Part shown: positions 36,570 through 49,251 of the stretch, piece after piece
Layout: each line of letters opens with the position of its first letter
Numbering within the stretch: position 1 is the stretch's first letter
Assembly: GCA_943327755.2 (NCBI GenBank)
Contig: CALPYF020000002.1
Coordinates: 146,950-210,949, forward strand
DNA from: Deinococcus hopiensis KR-140
Lineage (GTDB): Bacteria; Deinococcota; Deinococci; Deinococcales; Deinococcaceae
Direction: 5' to 3'
DNA length: 64,000 bases
Notes under the pieces: model-generated
Told to the model about the DNA's origin: nothing
Databases searched by the model: none
What the model saw: the letters and a program-made list of their open reading frames with translations, nothing else
Position numbers and translations under genes: made by a program

Positions 36570-37154
36570 TCAGTGCAGCAGGCCAATGGACCGGGCGCGG
36601 CTGACGGCCTCGGTGCGGTCCCCGGCGTCCAGTTTCGCGTACAGGCGCGCGAGGTGGTCCTTGACGGTGTCGGGGCTGACGCCGAGGTTCTTGGCGATCT
36701 CCTTGTTGCTGTAGCCCTGGGCGAGCAGGGGCAGCACCTCGGATTCGCGGGGCGTCAGGCGCGGCACGTCCACGTGCGGCAGGCGGTCGATCTCGGGGTT
36801 CGCCACGATGTCCCGCAGCTGCCGCGCGAGGCTCTCGGGGTCGGTTTCCTTGCTGACGTACCCGCGCGCCCCGGCGGCCCGCGCGGCCTGCACGATGGCC
36901 GGCTCGGCGAAGGTGGTGATCAGGACACTGACCAGCCGCGGGTTGCTGTGGCGCAGGCGTTCGCAGACCTCGATGCCGGTCATGCCGGGCATCTTCACGT
37001 CCAGCAGCGCCGCGTCGGGTTGCAGCGCCCGGCAGGCTTCCAGCGCGGCCAGCCCGTCGCTGGCTTCGGCGACCACGTCGAATCCCTGGTGAATCAGGGC
37101 GTATTTCAGGCCCATGCGGAAGAGGGGGTGGTCGTCGGCGATGACTAGTCTCAT
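36570..37154 (-). CDS. NarL/LuxR-type response regulator
   Basis: A 194-residue response regulator. The receiver domain (1-120) has the acidic pair in RLVIADDHPLFRMG, the phospho-accepting Asp in AALLDVKMPGMTG (about 53), the Thr of VLITTFAEP (about 81) and the Lys of GYVSKETDPES (about 103). The C-terminal LuxR helix-turn-helix is LTPRESEVLPLLAQGYSNKE (about 134-153) through VSPDTVKDHLARLYAKL. The start overlaps the kinase stop (ATGA), so the two are co-translated. Target genes are unknown. Confidence 0.95.
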   Translation of the reverse strand: MRLVIADDHPLFRMGLKYALIHQGFDVVAEASDGLAALEACRALQPDAALLDVKMPGMTGIEVCERLRHSNPRLVSVLITTFAEPAIVQAARAAGARGYVSKETDPESLARQLRDIVANPEIDRLPHVDVPRLTPRESEVLPLLAQGYSNKEIAKNLGVSPDTVKDHLARLYAKLDAGDRTEAVSRARSIGLLH

Positions 37155-38260
37155 GGTTGAACCTCCGGGAGGGACAGGGTGAAGCGGGTCAGGGGGGCGG
37201 CGCCGGGCAGTGGCGGGGCGGGCAGGGCCGGGTCGGTGGGCGGTAGGGAAGACGCCGGTGGGGGTTCAGGGGCGGGGATGGGTACGCGGTCGTAGTGGAG
37301 GTCGCCGCCGTGCGCCTGGGCGATGCGGCGCACGATGAACAGGCCCAGGCCGGCCGTGCCGGACGTGTACTGCTTGCCGGCGATGGTGGTGGGCTGCGCG
37401 TTGAACGGCTGCGCGAGTTCATCCAGCGGGCGGGGGAGGCCGGGGCCGTCGTCGGTCACGGTGAGGCCGGCCGGCGTGACGTCCAGGGTCACCTGCGTGT
37501 GGGCGTACCGCAGGGCGTTGACGGTCAGGTTCGTGAGGGCGCGCTCCAGGACGGGCGCGTCGGCGGCGGCGACGCCGTGCCCGGTCACCTGCACGCGCAC
37601 GCCGCGCTCCTGCGCCTGGGTGGCCAGCCGGGAGGCCACCTCGTCCAGCAGGGCGCGCAGGTCGGTGGGGGCGAGGCTCACCTGCACGTCCTCCTGCTCG
37701 AAGCGGTGCGCGTCGGCCATCTGCTGCACCAGGGCCAGCAGCCGCGTCGTCTCGACCTGAATCTGTTCACCCATCAGGCGCCGGTCGGCGTCCGGGAGGG
37801 GCAGGGTCGTGATGAGTTTCGTCAGGTGTCCGGTGGCGATCAGGGGCGTCTTCAGGTCGTGCACCAGGGTGGCCATGAACGCGTTGCGCCGGGTCTGCTC
37901 GGTACTCAGGCGGCCCAGCAGTTCCGTGAAGGCGGCGCGCAGCGCCAGGATCTCCGCCGGGTCGTCGCCGTGCACCTCGCCGAACTGGCCGCTCATGACC
38001 TCGCGGCGCAGGCGGCTGACGGGGGTCAGCAGCGCGCCACTCAGGAAGAAGCCCACGAGGACGCAGGTGGCGCCCACCAGGGCCATCCAGGCGATGACGG
38101 TGGTGCTGGGCAGTGCCGGGCGGGCCATGACGGTCATCACCAGATTCGGGATGAACGCCATCAGGAAGATCACCAGGGTGAACTGGCCGCGCATGGTCGT
38201 GCGCAGGCGGCGGCTCCGGCCGAGCCGCGCTGGCACGATCATACTTGATCCGGAGCTCAT
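37151..38260 (-). CDS. Membrane sensor histidine kinase
   Basis: A 369-residue kinase with two transmembrane helices (about 27-45 and 56-77) separated by only about 10 residues, so it has almost no external sensor, then a HAMP-like region and HisKA and HATPase_c domains. The H-box is FMATLVHDLKTPLIATGHL (His about 134). The N-box is LTNLTVNALRYAH (about 244), G1 is VTDDGPGLPRPL and G2 is GTAGLGLFIVRRIAQAHGG. A Pro-rich tail insert lies near residues 330-355. The H-box is HisKA type although the partner is NarL type. TATCCT lies 7 nt before the ATG. The short loop suggests it senses membrane or envelope state. Confidence 0.93.
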   Translation of the reverse strand: MSSGSSMIVPARLGRSRRLRTTMRGQFTLVIFLMAFIPNLVMTVMARPALPSTTVIAWMALVGATCVLVGFFLSGALLTPVSRLRREVMSGQFGEVHGDDPAEILALRAAFTELLGRLSTEQTRRNAFMATLVHDLKTPLIATGHLTKLITTLPLPDADRRLMGEQIQVETTRLLALVQQMADAHRFEQEDVQVSLAPTDLRALLDEVASRLATQAQERGVRVQVTGHGVAAADAPVLERALTNLTVNALRYAHTQVTLDVTPAGLTVTDDGPGLPRPLDELAQPFNAQPTTIAGKQYTSGTAGLGLFIVRRIAQAHGGDLHYDRVPIPAPEPPPASSLPPTDPALPAPPLPGAAPLTRFTLSLPEVQP

Positions 38261-38389
38261 GAAGCTCAGGATAGGGGGCAGGGTCTGACAGAACCGTCAC
38301 GCACCTGTCAAGCCCCACCCCCGCCGCACGCCCCCACATGGGATGGCCGCCCAAGAACACGCGCGGGCAGCCAGTGAAGTCGGGGCAGG

Positions 38390-40177
<1,788 letters not shown>

Positions 40178-40297
40178 AATCCGCAGTCTAGCGTGGCGCG
40201 CCGAACGCATGCAGTGACCCGCGCCCCGTGACCCGTCCACCGTGGCGCGGCACCTGTGGCAACCCGGCCCGCGCCGGAGGCGTATCAAGAGGTCACC

Positions 40298-41638
40298 ATG
40301 TTCCCTCGCCCCCGCGCGCTGCCCACCCGCCCCGCCATTCCTGCCTGGAAGATCATCCTGCCCGTCCTCGGCGCGGCGGTGCTGGGGTGGGGGGCGTACA
40401 GCTGGGCCACCCGGCCCGTGAATCCCGCCGTGCAGTCCACCGCGCGGCAGGGCACGGTCGCCCGCGACTGGGCTACCCTGAAGACGTTCGGGCCGCGCAC
40501 GCCCGGCACGCCCGGACATGACCGCACCCTGGACTGGGCGCAGGAGCGGCTGACGGCCCTGGGCTACCACGTCACCCGCGACACCTTCCCGCTGGACGTC
40601 TGGACGGACGGCGGCGCGACCGTCACCGGACCCGGCGGCCTGAACGTCACGGGCCGCGCCCTGTACGGCTCGCAGGGCTTCGACCAGCAGGGTCGCCTCG
40701 TGGCGGTCCCCGGCGACGCCAGCGACGCGCAACTCGAAACCCTGGACCTGCAGATGCAACTGGCCGTCACGCACTGCCCCGCGCGCCCCTGGGGCCGGTT
40801 CGCCGCGGCACTGATCGACCGGGGCGCGTTCGGCGTGGCGATCATCGACGACTGCTCGGGCACGCCCGCCCTGTCCCGCGCGCCCGCCACGCCTCTGCCG
40901 ATGCTCGTGCTGGACCGGGAAGCCGGGGCGACCCTGGAGGCGCGCCTGGGGCAGCCCGTCACGTTCACCACCCGCACCGGGGAGCAGACCGTGCAGGCCG
41001 CCAACATCGTCGCCCGGCGGGTCGAGGGGCAGGCGCAGGTCATCTACGGCGCGCACCTGGACAGCGTGCCCGGCGCACCCGGCGCGAACGACAACGCCAG
41101 CGGCGTCCTGGCCGTGCTGGACCTGGCCCGGCGTGCAGCGGGCACCCCGGACGCCGAGCGGGCCTGGTTCGTGCTCTTCGACGGGGAGGAACTCGGCCTG
41201 ACCGGCAGCCGCCAGTTCGTGAAGACGCACGCCTACCCCATGGAGCAGACCCGCGTCATGATTAACCTCGACATGGTCGGCGTGAACGCCCAGCCGCTGG
41301 GTGTGGCCGCCACCGAGGACCTGCTGCCGCTGATCCGCGCCGCCCGGCCCGGCCTGCGCGAGTTCGAGGACGGGGCGCAGTCCACCCGCGAGACCTTCGG
41401 GCGCAGCGCCGGCCCGACCGGCCTGAGCGACCACGCGGCCTTCAAGGCCGTCCGCATTCCCGCCGCATTCCTGCACCGCGGCCTGGACGGGCACTACCAC
41501 ACCGCACAGGACACCACCCTGAACACTGCTCTCGTGCAGGACGCCGCCAGCGCGGCGTGGACGATCGGGCAGGCGGCGCTGGCCGCGCCGTTCACGCCCC
41601 GCCCCGAGTGCGGCCTGACTGGCCGTGACTGCCACTGA
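40298..41638 (+). CDS. M28 family zinc aminopeptidase, membrane-anchored
   Basis: A 446-residue M28 metallopeptidase with an N-terminal anchor ([20 protein letters not shown], about 18-37) and a PA-type insert (about 130-225). The metal-binding residues typical of M28 are visible in order: [10 protein letters not shown] (His, about 249), [12 protein letters not shown] (bridging Asp), [11 protein letters not shown] (catalytic and ligand Glu), INLDMVGVN (Asp) and [10 protein letters not shown] (last His). It probably removes N-terminal residues from peptides outside the cytoplasm. A short AGAGGT site lies before ATG 40298. Two Cys near the end ([11 protein letters not shown]) may form a disulfide. 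Confidence 0.9.
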   Translation: MFPRPRALPTRPAIPAWKIILPVLGAAVLGWGAYSWATRPVNPAVQSTARQGTVARDWATLKTFGPRTPGTPGHDRTLDWAQERLTALGYHVTRDTFPLDVWTDGGATVTGPGGLNVTGRALYGSQGFDQQGRLVAVPGDASDAQLETLDLQMQLAVTHCPARPWGRFAAALIDRGAFGVAIIDDCSGTPALSRAPATPLPMLVLDREAGATLEARLGQPVTFTTRTGEQTVQAANIVARRVEGQAQVIYGAHLDSVPGAPGANDNASGVLAVLDLARRAAGTPDAERAWFVLFDGEELGLTGSRQFVKTHAYPMEQTRVMINLDMVGVNAQPLGVAATEDLLPLIRAARPGLREFEDGAQSTRETFGRSAGPTGLSDHAAFKAVRIPAAFLHRGLDGHYHTAQDTTLNTALVQDAASAAWTIGQAALAAPFTPRPECGLTGRDCH

Positions 41639-41694
41639 GGAGCACGCCATCTGGCAGAGGCTGCTGGACCACCCGGCCCGCTAGCCTGGGCGGC

Positions 41695-42504
41695 ATGACC
41701 CGGTCCCTCGGTTACTTCACGGACGTCGCGCTGCGCCGCCAGGAGGGCAGCGCCGTGCAGGCCCTCCCGGACGGCACGGTCGTCCGGTCGCCCGCGAACC
41801 CCACGTTCTGGTGGGGAAACTTCCTGTTGATGCCCGCGCCGCCCGCGCCCGGCGACCTCCCGGTGTGGGAGGCAGCCTTCACGCGGGCGCATCCGCGGGC
41901 CGCGCACCGCGTGTTCGGCGTGGACGTGCCCGGTCCCGCCCTGAGCGGCCCAGTGGCCGACGAGTGGCGCGCCGCCGGGTACGACGTGCGCGCCGACACG
42001 GTCCTGACGGCCGCGCGCACGCACGCGCCCCGCCGCCATAACCGCGACGCGCGGCTGCGGGTGCTGCAGGGCGCCGACTGGGACCGCGCCCTGGCCCTGC
42101 GCGAGGCCGTGAACGCCGCCGACCCGCACGGACACGAACCGGACGGGTACCGCGTGTTCGCGCGGCGCAAGCTGGCCGCGTACCGCGCCGCGCAGGCCGC
42201 CGGGCACGGCGCGGTCCTGGGTGCCTTCGACGAAGACGGGCGGATGCTCTCTGGCCTGGGGATCTTCGACGCGGGCGACGGCGTGGCCCGCTACCAGAGC
42301 GTCGAGACGCACCCGGACGCCCGCTCGCGCGGTCTGGCGGGCACCCTCGTGCACCACGCGGGCGATTGGGCGCGCGAGCACCTGGGCGCCCGCACGCTGG
42401 TCATCGTGGCCGACCCGGAGTACCACGCGCAGCGCCTGTACCAGAGCGTGGGCTTCACCCCGACCGAGGTGCAGATCGCCCTGGAAAGGCGCCCGGCAGA
42501 GTGA
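41695..42504 (+). CDS. GNAT family N-acetyltransferase
   Basis: A 269-residue protein with a C-terminal GNAT acetyltransferase domain. The acetyl-CoA pyrophosphate loop is in ARSRGLAGTLVHHAGDWARE (about 204-223), followed by VIVADPEYHAQRLYQSVGFT, a typical motif B. The N-terminal half (about 1-115) is a diverged GNAT-like or substrate-binding domain. The substrate cannot be inferred. TAGCCT lies 7 nt before the ATG. It follows the M28 gene on the same strand with its own promoter. Confidence 0.88.
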   Translation: MTRSLGYFTDVALRRQEGSAVQALPDGTVVRSPANPTFWWGNFLLMPAPPAPGDLPVWEAAFTRAHPRAAHRVFGVDVPGPALSGPVADEWRAAGYDVRADTVLTAARTHAPRRHNRDARLRVLQGADWDRALALREAVNAADPHGHEPDGYRVFARRKLAAYRAAQAAGHGAVLGAFDEDGRMLSGLGIFDAGDGVARYQSVETHPDARSRGLAGTLVHHAGDWAREHLGARTLVIVADPEYHAQRLYQSVGFTPTEVQIALERRPAE

Positions 42505-42557
42505 CGGCAGGAGGGGCACCCGGCGGGTCTGCCCGGGTGCCCCTGCGGGTTCGGCAG

Positions 42558-43430
42558 TTACTCGACCGGTTCGCCGCGCTGCAACTTCACGGCCCGCACG
42601 AGGTTCTGGTACATCAGCGCGCTCGTCAGCGGGCCCACGCCTCCGGGGACGGGCGTCTGCGCGCGGACCGGCAGGTTCGCCTGCGCGTCGCCGATCACGC
42701 CGCTGCCGTCCGCGGGCACGTTGATCCCCGCGTCGATCACGACGTGATGCGGCTGCACGAGCCCGGCGCGCAGCAGGCCCGCGCGGCCCACCGCGATCAC
42801 CACGGCGTCCTGCGCGGCCAGCACCGCGCCCAGATCCCGGGTGTGCTCATTGCACAGCGTGACGGTAACGCCCCGGTTGTTCAGCATGAACGTCAGCGGG
42901 CGCCCCACCGTGCGCCCCGGCCCGATCACGGCGACGCGTGCGCCGCGCAGGTCGTCGCCCAGCGCCTCGCGCAGCAGGAAGCGGATCGAGCGGGGCGTGG
43001 GGGGCAGCAGCGCCTCGCTTTCACGCCCGGCGGCGATCAGCGCGAGGTTCGCAGGGCTCAGGCCCTCGATGTCCTTGCGGGCCGTCAGGTGCAGCAGCGC
43101 GGCGTCGGCGTCCAGGGGCGCGGCCAGCGGCAGTTCCAGCATGATGCCGTGCACGTCCGGGTCGCTGGACAGCGCGTGCAGCGTGGCGTGCAGCTTCTCC
43201 TGGGTGGTCTGCGCGCCCAGGTCGCGCACCGTGAAGCGCACGCCCAGGCGCTTGGCCTGCCGGGCCTTGCTGTCCACGTACACGCGGCTGGCCGGATCAC
43301 CGGACGCCAGGACACTCACGAGGTGCGGCTGGAAGTCCCAACTGCTCAGGTCCGCGCGGACCTGCCGGGTCACCTGATCGGCGCGGGGTTTGCCCGGCAG
43401 GGGCCGGGGGGAGGGGAGGGGGTCAGTCAT
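42558..43430 (-). CDS. folD: FolD-type methylenetetrahydrofolate dehydrogenase/cyclohydrolase, with atypical active-site motifs
   Basis: A 290-residue FolD homologue (NADP-linked interconversion of methylene-, methenyl- and formyl-tetrahydrofolate). The catalytic Lys is present in [16 protein letters not shown] (about 48-63), as are the C-terminal [13 protein letters not shown] and the Rossmann domain. Three usual motifs differ: the GILVQLPLP-type block reads GIMLELPLA (Gln to Glu), the KDVDG block reads KDIEG (Asp to Glu), and GRSxxVGxP reads GPGRTVGRP. One of the two activities could be altered. Divergent from the TetR gene; the leader on this side is long (about 110 nt if a TATGCT box near 43546 is used). 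Confidence 0.9.
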   Translation of the reverse strand: MTDPLPSPRPLPGKPRADQVTRQVRADLSSWDFQPHLVSVLASGDPASRVYVDSKARQAKRLGVRFTVRDLGAQTTQEKLHATLHALSSDPDVHGIMLELPLAAPLDADAALLHLTARKDIEGLSPANLALIAAGRESEALLPPTPRSIRFLLREALGDDLRGARVAVIGPGRTVGRPLTFMLNNRGVTVTLCNEHTRDLGAVLAAQDAVVIAVGRAGLLRAGLVQPHHVVIDAGINVPADGSGVIGDAQANLPVRAQTPVPGGVGPLTSALMYQNLVRAVKLQRGEPVE

Positions 43431-43610
43431 GGGTCAGTCCAGAAGGGCAGTGCCGGAAACGGTGGGAGTGGCGGGGTCCAGGGTCCGAGGAGCCGCAGCG
43501 GCGACGCGGGTGATCCCCGCAGCCGGGGGCTCGGGCCGCCGCCCAGCATACCGATTCGCGCCGCGTCGGGGGCATCTGGGGGTATGGGCAATCCCCCAGG
43601 GGAGGATACC

Positions 43611-43624
43611 GTGAAGTGCTTCAC
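43611..43624 (+). promoter_or_regulatory. Palindrome at the TetR gene promoter, candidate operator
   Basis: GTGAAG-TG-CTTCAC is a perfect inverted repeat placed where the -35 region of the TATGGT promoter (43647-43652) would be, in the divergent folD/TetR intergenic region. A second inverted repeat, TGGGGG/CCCCCA, lies just upstream near 43577-43598. Autoregulation by the TetR protein is the simplest reading. Confidence 0.5.
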
Positions 43625-43660
43625 AGCGTCAGAAAACTCACAAAGCTATGGTCTAGCCTG

Positions 43661-44323
43661 ATGCCTTCCGAACCGGTCAGACCCGCCCGCGCCCGCAGCG
43701 CAGAAGAAAAGAACCAGCGCCGCGACGATATCCTGCGCGCCGCCGAGCGCCTGTGGACGAGCACCACCTACGCCGAACTCAGCATGAATCAGGTGGCCCG
43801 CGAGGCCAAGCTCGCCAAGGGCACCCTGTACCTGTACTTCGATACCAAAGAAGAACTGTTCCTGGCGCTGCTCAGCGAGCACCTGGGTCAGTGGATCACG
43901 CGCACCAGCGACCTCCTGATCGAACGTCAGCCGCGCACGCCCCAGCAGATGACCGACGTGCTGCTCGACTCGGCCGACAGCCTCACGCCGCTGCGCCGCC
44001 TGCTCGTGCTGCTGGGCACCGTGCTGGAACGCAACGTGCGCCCCGAACTGGGCCTGGAATTCCGCCGTGAACTGGACAGCCAGCTGCGCCGCCTCGTGCA
44101 GCACATGCCCTACAGCGCGCCCATCACGCTGCGCCTGCTGCGCCACCTGTACGCCCTGGCGATCGGCTGGCAGCAGTTCCGCGAGAGCCTGCCCGGCCTG
44201 GACCCGAAAACCGGTCAGCCCCGGACGGAACTGCCCGGCGAGTACCGCGCCGAGTTCGAACTTGCGCTGCGGGGCATCGTCGAGCAGCTGGCTGCCCAGG
44301 ACGCCCGCGCCAACGCCGTCTAA
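43661..44323 (+). CDS. TetR family transcriptional regulator
   Basis: A 220-residue TetR repressor. The N-terminal helix-turn-helix domain (about 14-65) shows RDDILRAAERLWTSTTYAEL and the signature VAREAKLAKGTLYLYFDTKE. The C-terminal ligand domain is all helical (about 75-210) and unlike named subfamilies. ATG 43661 is chosen because TATGGT lies 8 nt upstream. It is divergent from folD with a palindrome in between, so it may control itself, folD or both. The ligand is unknown. Confidence 0.92.
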   Translation: MPSEPVRPARARSAEEKNQRRDDILRAAERLWTSTTYAELSMNQVAREAKLAKGTLYLYFDTKEELFLALLSEHLGQWITRTSDLLIERQPRTPQQMTDVLLDSADSLTPLRRLLVLLGTVLERNVRPELGLEFRRELDSQLRRLVQHMPYSAPITLRLLRHLYALAIGWQQFRESLPGLDPKTGQPRTELPGEYRAEFELALRGIVEQLAAQDARANAV

Positions 44324-44356
44324 GACGCGCGCCGTCTGAATCCATTCAGTTCACGT

Positions 44357-44388
44357 CACCGGGCCCAGCCGAGCGGAGGGGCCCGGTG
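44357..44388. terminator. Bidirectional hairpin after the TetR gene
   Basis: CACCGGGCCC (44357-44366) pairs with GGGCCCGGTG (44379-44388), a perfect 10-bp stem between converging genes, followed by CTGTTG on the plus strand. Confidence 0.6.
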
Positions 44389-44409
44389 GCTGTTGCCCCC
44401 GGCCCCTCC

Positions 44410-45069
44410 CTACCAGCGGAACTTGCCCGCCCCGGCTGCCCAGGTCATCCCCAGGGAACGCAGGGCGGACGTGAGATTCACGCCCGCTCCCTCGCACGCG
44501 CGCCGCGCGCCCTCCGGCACGACGGGCAGGATCGCCAGGGCTGCCCCCTGCCGCGACGGCAGGTACTGCACGTCCAGACTCACCCCCCGCAGGCACGCGG
44601 GCGGCGCTCCCACCAGGAAGTCCGCGTCGCGGATCACCTGAATGACGTCCGCCTCCGGCACGGTGGTCAGCCCCCGGGCGTCCAGCCAGCCGAAGGTCGT
44701 GCGCTGCTGACACGACCCGGCGCGGCACCACTCCCGGTTCAGCACCAGCAGCGCCCGGGTGCCCTGCGGGTAGGTGGCGGCGCGCAGGGTCGTGAAGGTG
44801 CGGCCCCCGGCCCCGACGCTGCTGCCCCGCCAGTCCAGGAAACGGTCCTCGTCCGTGACCTGCGCCGCGAACAGGTTCTGCGTGGCCGTCCAGTCGAGCC
44901 GCTCCCGCCGGGCCAGGGCCAGCAGCGACGTCTCGCCGGGCAGCGGCTGGAAACTCCGCACGAACAGCTGCGCGCCCCGCACCGGACCCAGCTGGGCGGA
45001 CCCGGCCTGGGCGGCTGCCGGACCGGGCAGGATCAGCAGGGCAGACAGAAGAGCCAGAGCGGGGCGCAC
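44410..45069 (-). CDS. Hypothetical secreted protein
   Basis: A 219-residue protein with a signal peptide (VRPALALLSALLILPGPAAAQ). The mature part has paired Cys residues (NREWCRAGSCQQRT, PPACLRG, RRACEGAG), consistent with disulfides outside the cytoplasm. No domain was recognised. The GTG at 45069 is the only start that begins a signal peptide; a CAGACT box lies 6 nt upstream. The much longer open frame reaching 45429 is the shadow of proB. It converges with the TetR gene. Confidence 0.72.
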   Translation of the reverse strand: MRPALALLSALLILPGPAAAQAGSAQLGPVRGAQLFVRSFQPLPGETSLLALARRERLDWTATQNLFAAQVTDEDRFLDWRGSSVGAGGRTFTTLRAATYPQGTRALLVLNREWCRAGSCQQRTTFGWLDARGLTTVPEADVIQVIRDADFLVGAPPACLRGVSLDVQYLPSRQGAALAILPVVPEGARRACEGAGVNLTSALRSLGMTWAAGAGKFRW

Positions 45070-45184
45070 CCGTCCAGTCTGCCTGATTTCCCCCGCGCGG
45101 CGCGCGTCACCCGCCGGAGAGGGCCCCCCCCGGCTGCACAGGCCGCCCCGTCCTGCCCGGCCACGCCCGTATGCTGGCGGGGCT

Positions 45185-46276
<1,092 letters not shown>

Positions 46277-46292
46277 CGGCGGGCGCCGCGCC

Positions 46293-47066
46293 GTGAGCCC
46301 CGCCTCTATACTGCCGGGCGTGCTGGCCCTGCTCGCCTCTCAAGCTCAACTCACCGACCCGGCCGGAGACGCCCGTGGCGACGGCGGGTACGTCCTCCCC
46401 ACCCGCCCCGCCTTCACCCAGGACATGCTGGACCTGCGCGCCCTGAGCACCAAGGGCACCCCGCAGGGCATGCAGTTCACCGTCACGTACGGCCAGCTGG
46501 GCAACCCCTGGAACAGCCCCGCAGGCTTCAGCGCGGGCGTGACCGACATCTTCGTGAAGGGCGCCCTGGGCGGGCAGGCGACGCTGGGTGACCTGGGCCT
46601 GCGCACCAGCGGCGGCGGCTGGCAGTACCACCTGCGCGTGTCCCCCGGCGGCAGCACTCTGACCGAGGTGGACGCCCAGGGCCAGGAGCGCCCGCTGGCC
46701 GCGCCGACCGTGCAGGTGTCCGGCACGAACCTGATCGTGCAGACCGCCGTGCCCGAGGGCCGCTACGGCTACTGGGTGACGAACAGCGTGTACTCCCCCC
46801 TGACCCCCGACGGCGTGCTGCGCCCCACGACCACACCGGGCCCCACGGCCCTCCAGGCGGGCCGCGCCGACGCGCCCGTCCCGCTGGACGTCATGGCCGC
46901 TCCCGGCGACACCCAGGCGTACACCCGCGGCACGCTCGCCCCCGTCGGCGAGACCCGGGACCTCGTGGGCATCGGCCTGCTCGCGCTGGGGGGCGTGGGC
47001 CTGCTGATCACCGTGATCGCCACGGTGTTCGTGTGGCGGCGCCTGAATCCCCGCGTGCGGCCGTGA
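46293..47066 (+). CDS. Glucodextranase-C-type (DOMON-like) domain protein with C-terminal membrane anchor
   Basis: A 257-residue surface protein. The core matches the C-terminal binding module of glucodextranases: [17 protein letters not shown], then [18 protein letters not shown]. There is no catalytic domain. One transmembrane helix (about 225-248) with a basic end (RRLNPRV) anchors it. The start is ambiguous: GTG 46293 gives a workable signal sequence ([18 protein letters not shown]), whereas GTG 46320 lies exactly 7 nt after a strong TATACT box (46307-46312) but leaves too short a signal. It may bind carbohydrate or haem-like ligands; this is not established. The stop overlaps the next start (GTGA). 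Confidence 0.78.
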   Translation: MSPASILPGVLALLASQAQLTDPAGDARGDGGYVLPTRPAFTQDMLDLRALSTKGTPQGMQFTVTYGQLGNPWNSPAGFSAGVTDIFVKGALGGQATLGDLGLRTSGGGWQYHLRVSPGGSTLTEVDAQGQERPLAAPTVQVSGTNLIVQTAVPEGRYGYWVTNSVYSPLTPDGVLRPTTTPGPTALQAGRADAPVPLDVMAAPGDTQAYTRGTLAPVGETRDLVGIGLLALGGVGLLITVIATVFVWRRLNPRVRP

Positions 47067-47965
47067 CGCCCCGCCCGGCGCTGCCCGCCCCCCCGATCCC
47101 CGCGCCCCTGCTGATCCTGGCCGCCGCGGTCCTGTGGGGCCTGCTGGGCATCCTGGGCAAGCAGGCGCAGGCCGCCGGGCTGGACCCGCTGGAGGTCGCC
47201 TTCTGGCGCGCCGCCCTGGCCGGGGGCCTGTACGCCGCGCACGCCGCCGTCACCCGCGCCCGCCTGCCGCGGGGCCGGGACCTGCTGATCACCGCCGCGT
47301 TCGGCGTGGCGGGCGTGAGCATCTTCTACGGCTCGTACCAACTGGCCGTCCGCGCGGGCGGCGCCAGCCTCGCCAGCGTGCTGCTGTACACCGCGCCCGC
47401 GTTCGTGGCCGTGATGGGCTGGGCGTTCCTGCGCGAACGCCTGGGCCGCCGGGAACTGCTGGCCGTGGCGGGCACGCTGGGCGGCATCGCCCTGATCAGC
47501 CTGGGTGGCGGGCAGGGCGTGACCGTCACGCCGGCCGCGCTCGCCTGGGGCCTGACCGCCGGGTTCACGTACAGCCTGTACTACCTGTACGGCAAGGCGT
47601 TCTTCACCCGCTACGCGCCGCCCGCGCTGCTCGCCGTGGCCCTGCCGGTCGGGGCCGTGGTCCTGCTGCCCTTCGTGACCTTCACGGCGAAGACCCCGGG
47701 CGCGTGGGGCAGCCTGGGCGCCATCGCCGTGTTCAGCACCTACCTCGCGTACCTCGCGTACTCCTGGGGCCTGCGCCACCTGCCCGCCACGCGCGCCAGC
47801 GTGATCGCCAGCCTGGAGCCCGTCGTGGCCGCCTCACTGGCCGCCCTGCTGTTCGGCGAGCGCCTCTCCGCGCTGGCCCTGCTGGGTGCTGCCCTGGTGA
47901 TCGGCGCGGCCCTGCTCCTGAGCGTGGGGCCCGGCGACACCGAACGTCACCCGCCAGCCGAATGA
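47063..47965 (+). CDS. EamA/DMT family permease
   Basis: A 300-residue inner-membrane transporter of the drug/metabolite superfamily with ten predicted helices in two EamA repeats: repeat 1 from [18 protein letters not shown] to [13 protein letters not shown], repeat 2 from [20 protein letters not shown] to [17 protein letters not shown]. Typical signatures are [20 protein letters not shown] and [20 protein letters not shown]. The substrate is unknown, possibly amino acid or metabolite export. The GTG start overlaps the upstream stop, so it is co-translated with the surface protein. Confidence 0.92.
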   Translation: MTPRPALPAPPIPAPLLILAAAVLWGLLGILGKQAQAAGLDPLEVAFWRAALAGGLYAAHAAVTRARLPRGRDLLITAAFGVAGVSIFYGSYQLAVRAGGASLASVLLYTAPAFVAVMGWAFLRERLGRRELLAVAGTLGGIALISLGGGQGVTVTPAALAWGLTAGFTYSLYYLYGKAFFTRYAPPALLAVALPVGAVVLLPFVTFTAKTPGAWGSLGAIAVFSTYLAYLAYSWGLRHLPATRASVIASLEPVVAASLAALLFGERLSALALLGAALVIGAALLLSVGPGDTERHPPAE

Positions 47966-47982
47966 TCAACTCGGCGGCCTGA

Positions 47983-49251
47983 TCAGGGCTGCTGGTCGAG
48001 GGTGAAGTCCCACTCGAACGAGCGGCCCCACGGCAGCGCCGCCTCCCCCAGGGTGTAGGTGTCGCCCACCCGCAGCGGGAAGAATCCGCTGGCCAGCCGC
48101 ATCAGTGCCGCCTGCGCCTGTGGGGTGTTCAGCTGCGCCTCCGGGATCAGTTTGCGCAGCTGCGCGCGGACCTCCGAGCTGTAGATCACGTCGTTGGCGA
48201 ATTCGCGGGCCAGCAGCGCGTCCTGCCGCACCGGGTCGGCGCCGCGCGCCAGTTTCGCGTGCGCCAGCGCCGTGCCGAGGTTGTTCCCCGGCGTCCCCCA
48301 CGCCGCCAGCGCCTGCAGGTTCGCGTGCTGGCGCAGCGTGCGCAGGTCCGACCAGAAGCGCGGATTGCCGAGGTTCACCTGTGCCACGTCCGCCACCGCG
48401 ACCCGCCCGGCGCGCAGCAGACTGCTGACCCGCAGCGCGGCGCGGCGCGGATCGCCTCCGTTGAACACGTACAGTGTCAGATCAGCCGGACCCTCCACGA
48501 CCTGAAAGCCGCTGCCCTGCGCGTGATTGGCGGCACTCTGCGTCAGGGGAATCCCCTCGTACTTCATGACCTGCCGCGCCGCGGCGGGATCGCTGTACTC
48601 CACCCGGACCGTCGCCGCCTCCGGGGCCAGGGCGCGGGCGGTCAGCATGGACAGCACCTCGTCCGCGCCGGGGTACACGCGCACGTTCGCCGGGGCGTCC
48701 TTCGCCAGCGCGGCGCCCTCCTGCGGAGCGGGACTGCCGGGCAGCGCGTCGTCCCAGGTGACGTCCAGTTCCTTCAGGCGGCCCTCGCGCGCCCAGCCGA
48801 TCACGGCCCGCACCACCTCCAGGTTGCGCGCGCGGTCGGTCGCGTCCGGCTCGCGCGGCAGCGTGACGAACGCGTACACCGGCTGGCCCGTCCGCTCGGT
48901 CCAGGTGCGCAGCGGCTCCAGCCGCGCCAGGGCCTCCTGCGCCGTCAGGGGACTCGTGCGGGACTGCACCAGCCCCCCGTACGCCAGCGCGTCCAGCGAT
49001 ACGATCAGCGGCCCCGTGCGCGGCTGCGCGTCCAGCCACGCGCCCAGCGCCGCCGGGTCCGCGCCGCGCGCCGCCGTGCCCAGCAGCGCCGCGTCCGGCA
49101 CGCGCAGGGCGTCGCCGCGCAGACCGCCGATCAGGGCGGGCAGCACCCGCGTGGCGGGGCGGGAATCCAGGGGCAGCAGCGTCTGCGCGTCCGCCGCGCC
49201 CAGCAGCGCGAGGGGCAGACAGGCGGTCAGAAGGGAAGAGGTGCGGCGCAT
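47983..49251 (-). CDS. DUF4127 family secreted protein
   Basis: A 422-residue protein with a signal peptide ([18 protein letters not shown]) and the DUF4127 core: [14 protein letters not shown] (about 25-38) and [20 protein letters not shown] (about 84-103), then [18 protein letters not shown]4127 proteins are of unknown function. This one ends near [14 protein letters not shown] sequence (WDFTLDQQP), so it appears shorter than many family members, which often exceed 500 residues; that comparison is from memory. TAGGGT lies 9 nt before the ATG. Confidence 0.85.
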   Translation of the reverse strand: MRRTSSLLTACLPLALLGAADAQTLLPLDSRPATRVLPALIGGLRGDALRVPDAALLGTAARGADPAALGAWLDAQPRTGPLIVSLDALAYGGLVQSRTSPLTAQEALARLEPLRTWTERTGQPVYAFVTLPREPDATDRARNLEVVRAVIGWAREGRLKELDVTWDDALPGSPAPQEGAALAKDAPANVRVYPGADEVLSMLTARALAPEAATVRVEYSDPAAARQVMKYEGIPLTQSAANHAQGSGFQVVEGPADLTLYVFNGGDPRRAALRVSSLLRAGRVAVADVAQVNLGNPRFWSDLRTLRQHANLQALAAWGTPGNNLGTALAHAKLARGADPVRQDALLAREFANDVIYSSEVRAQLRKLIPEAQLNTPQAQAALMRLASGFFPLRVGDTYTLGEAALPWGRSFEWDFTLDQQP

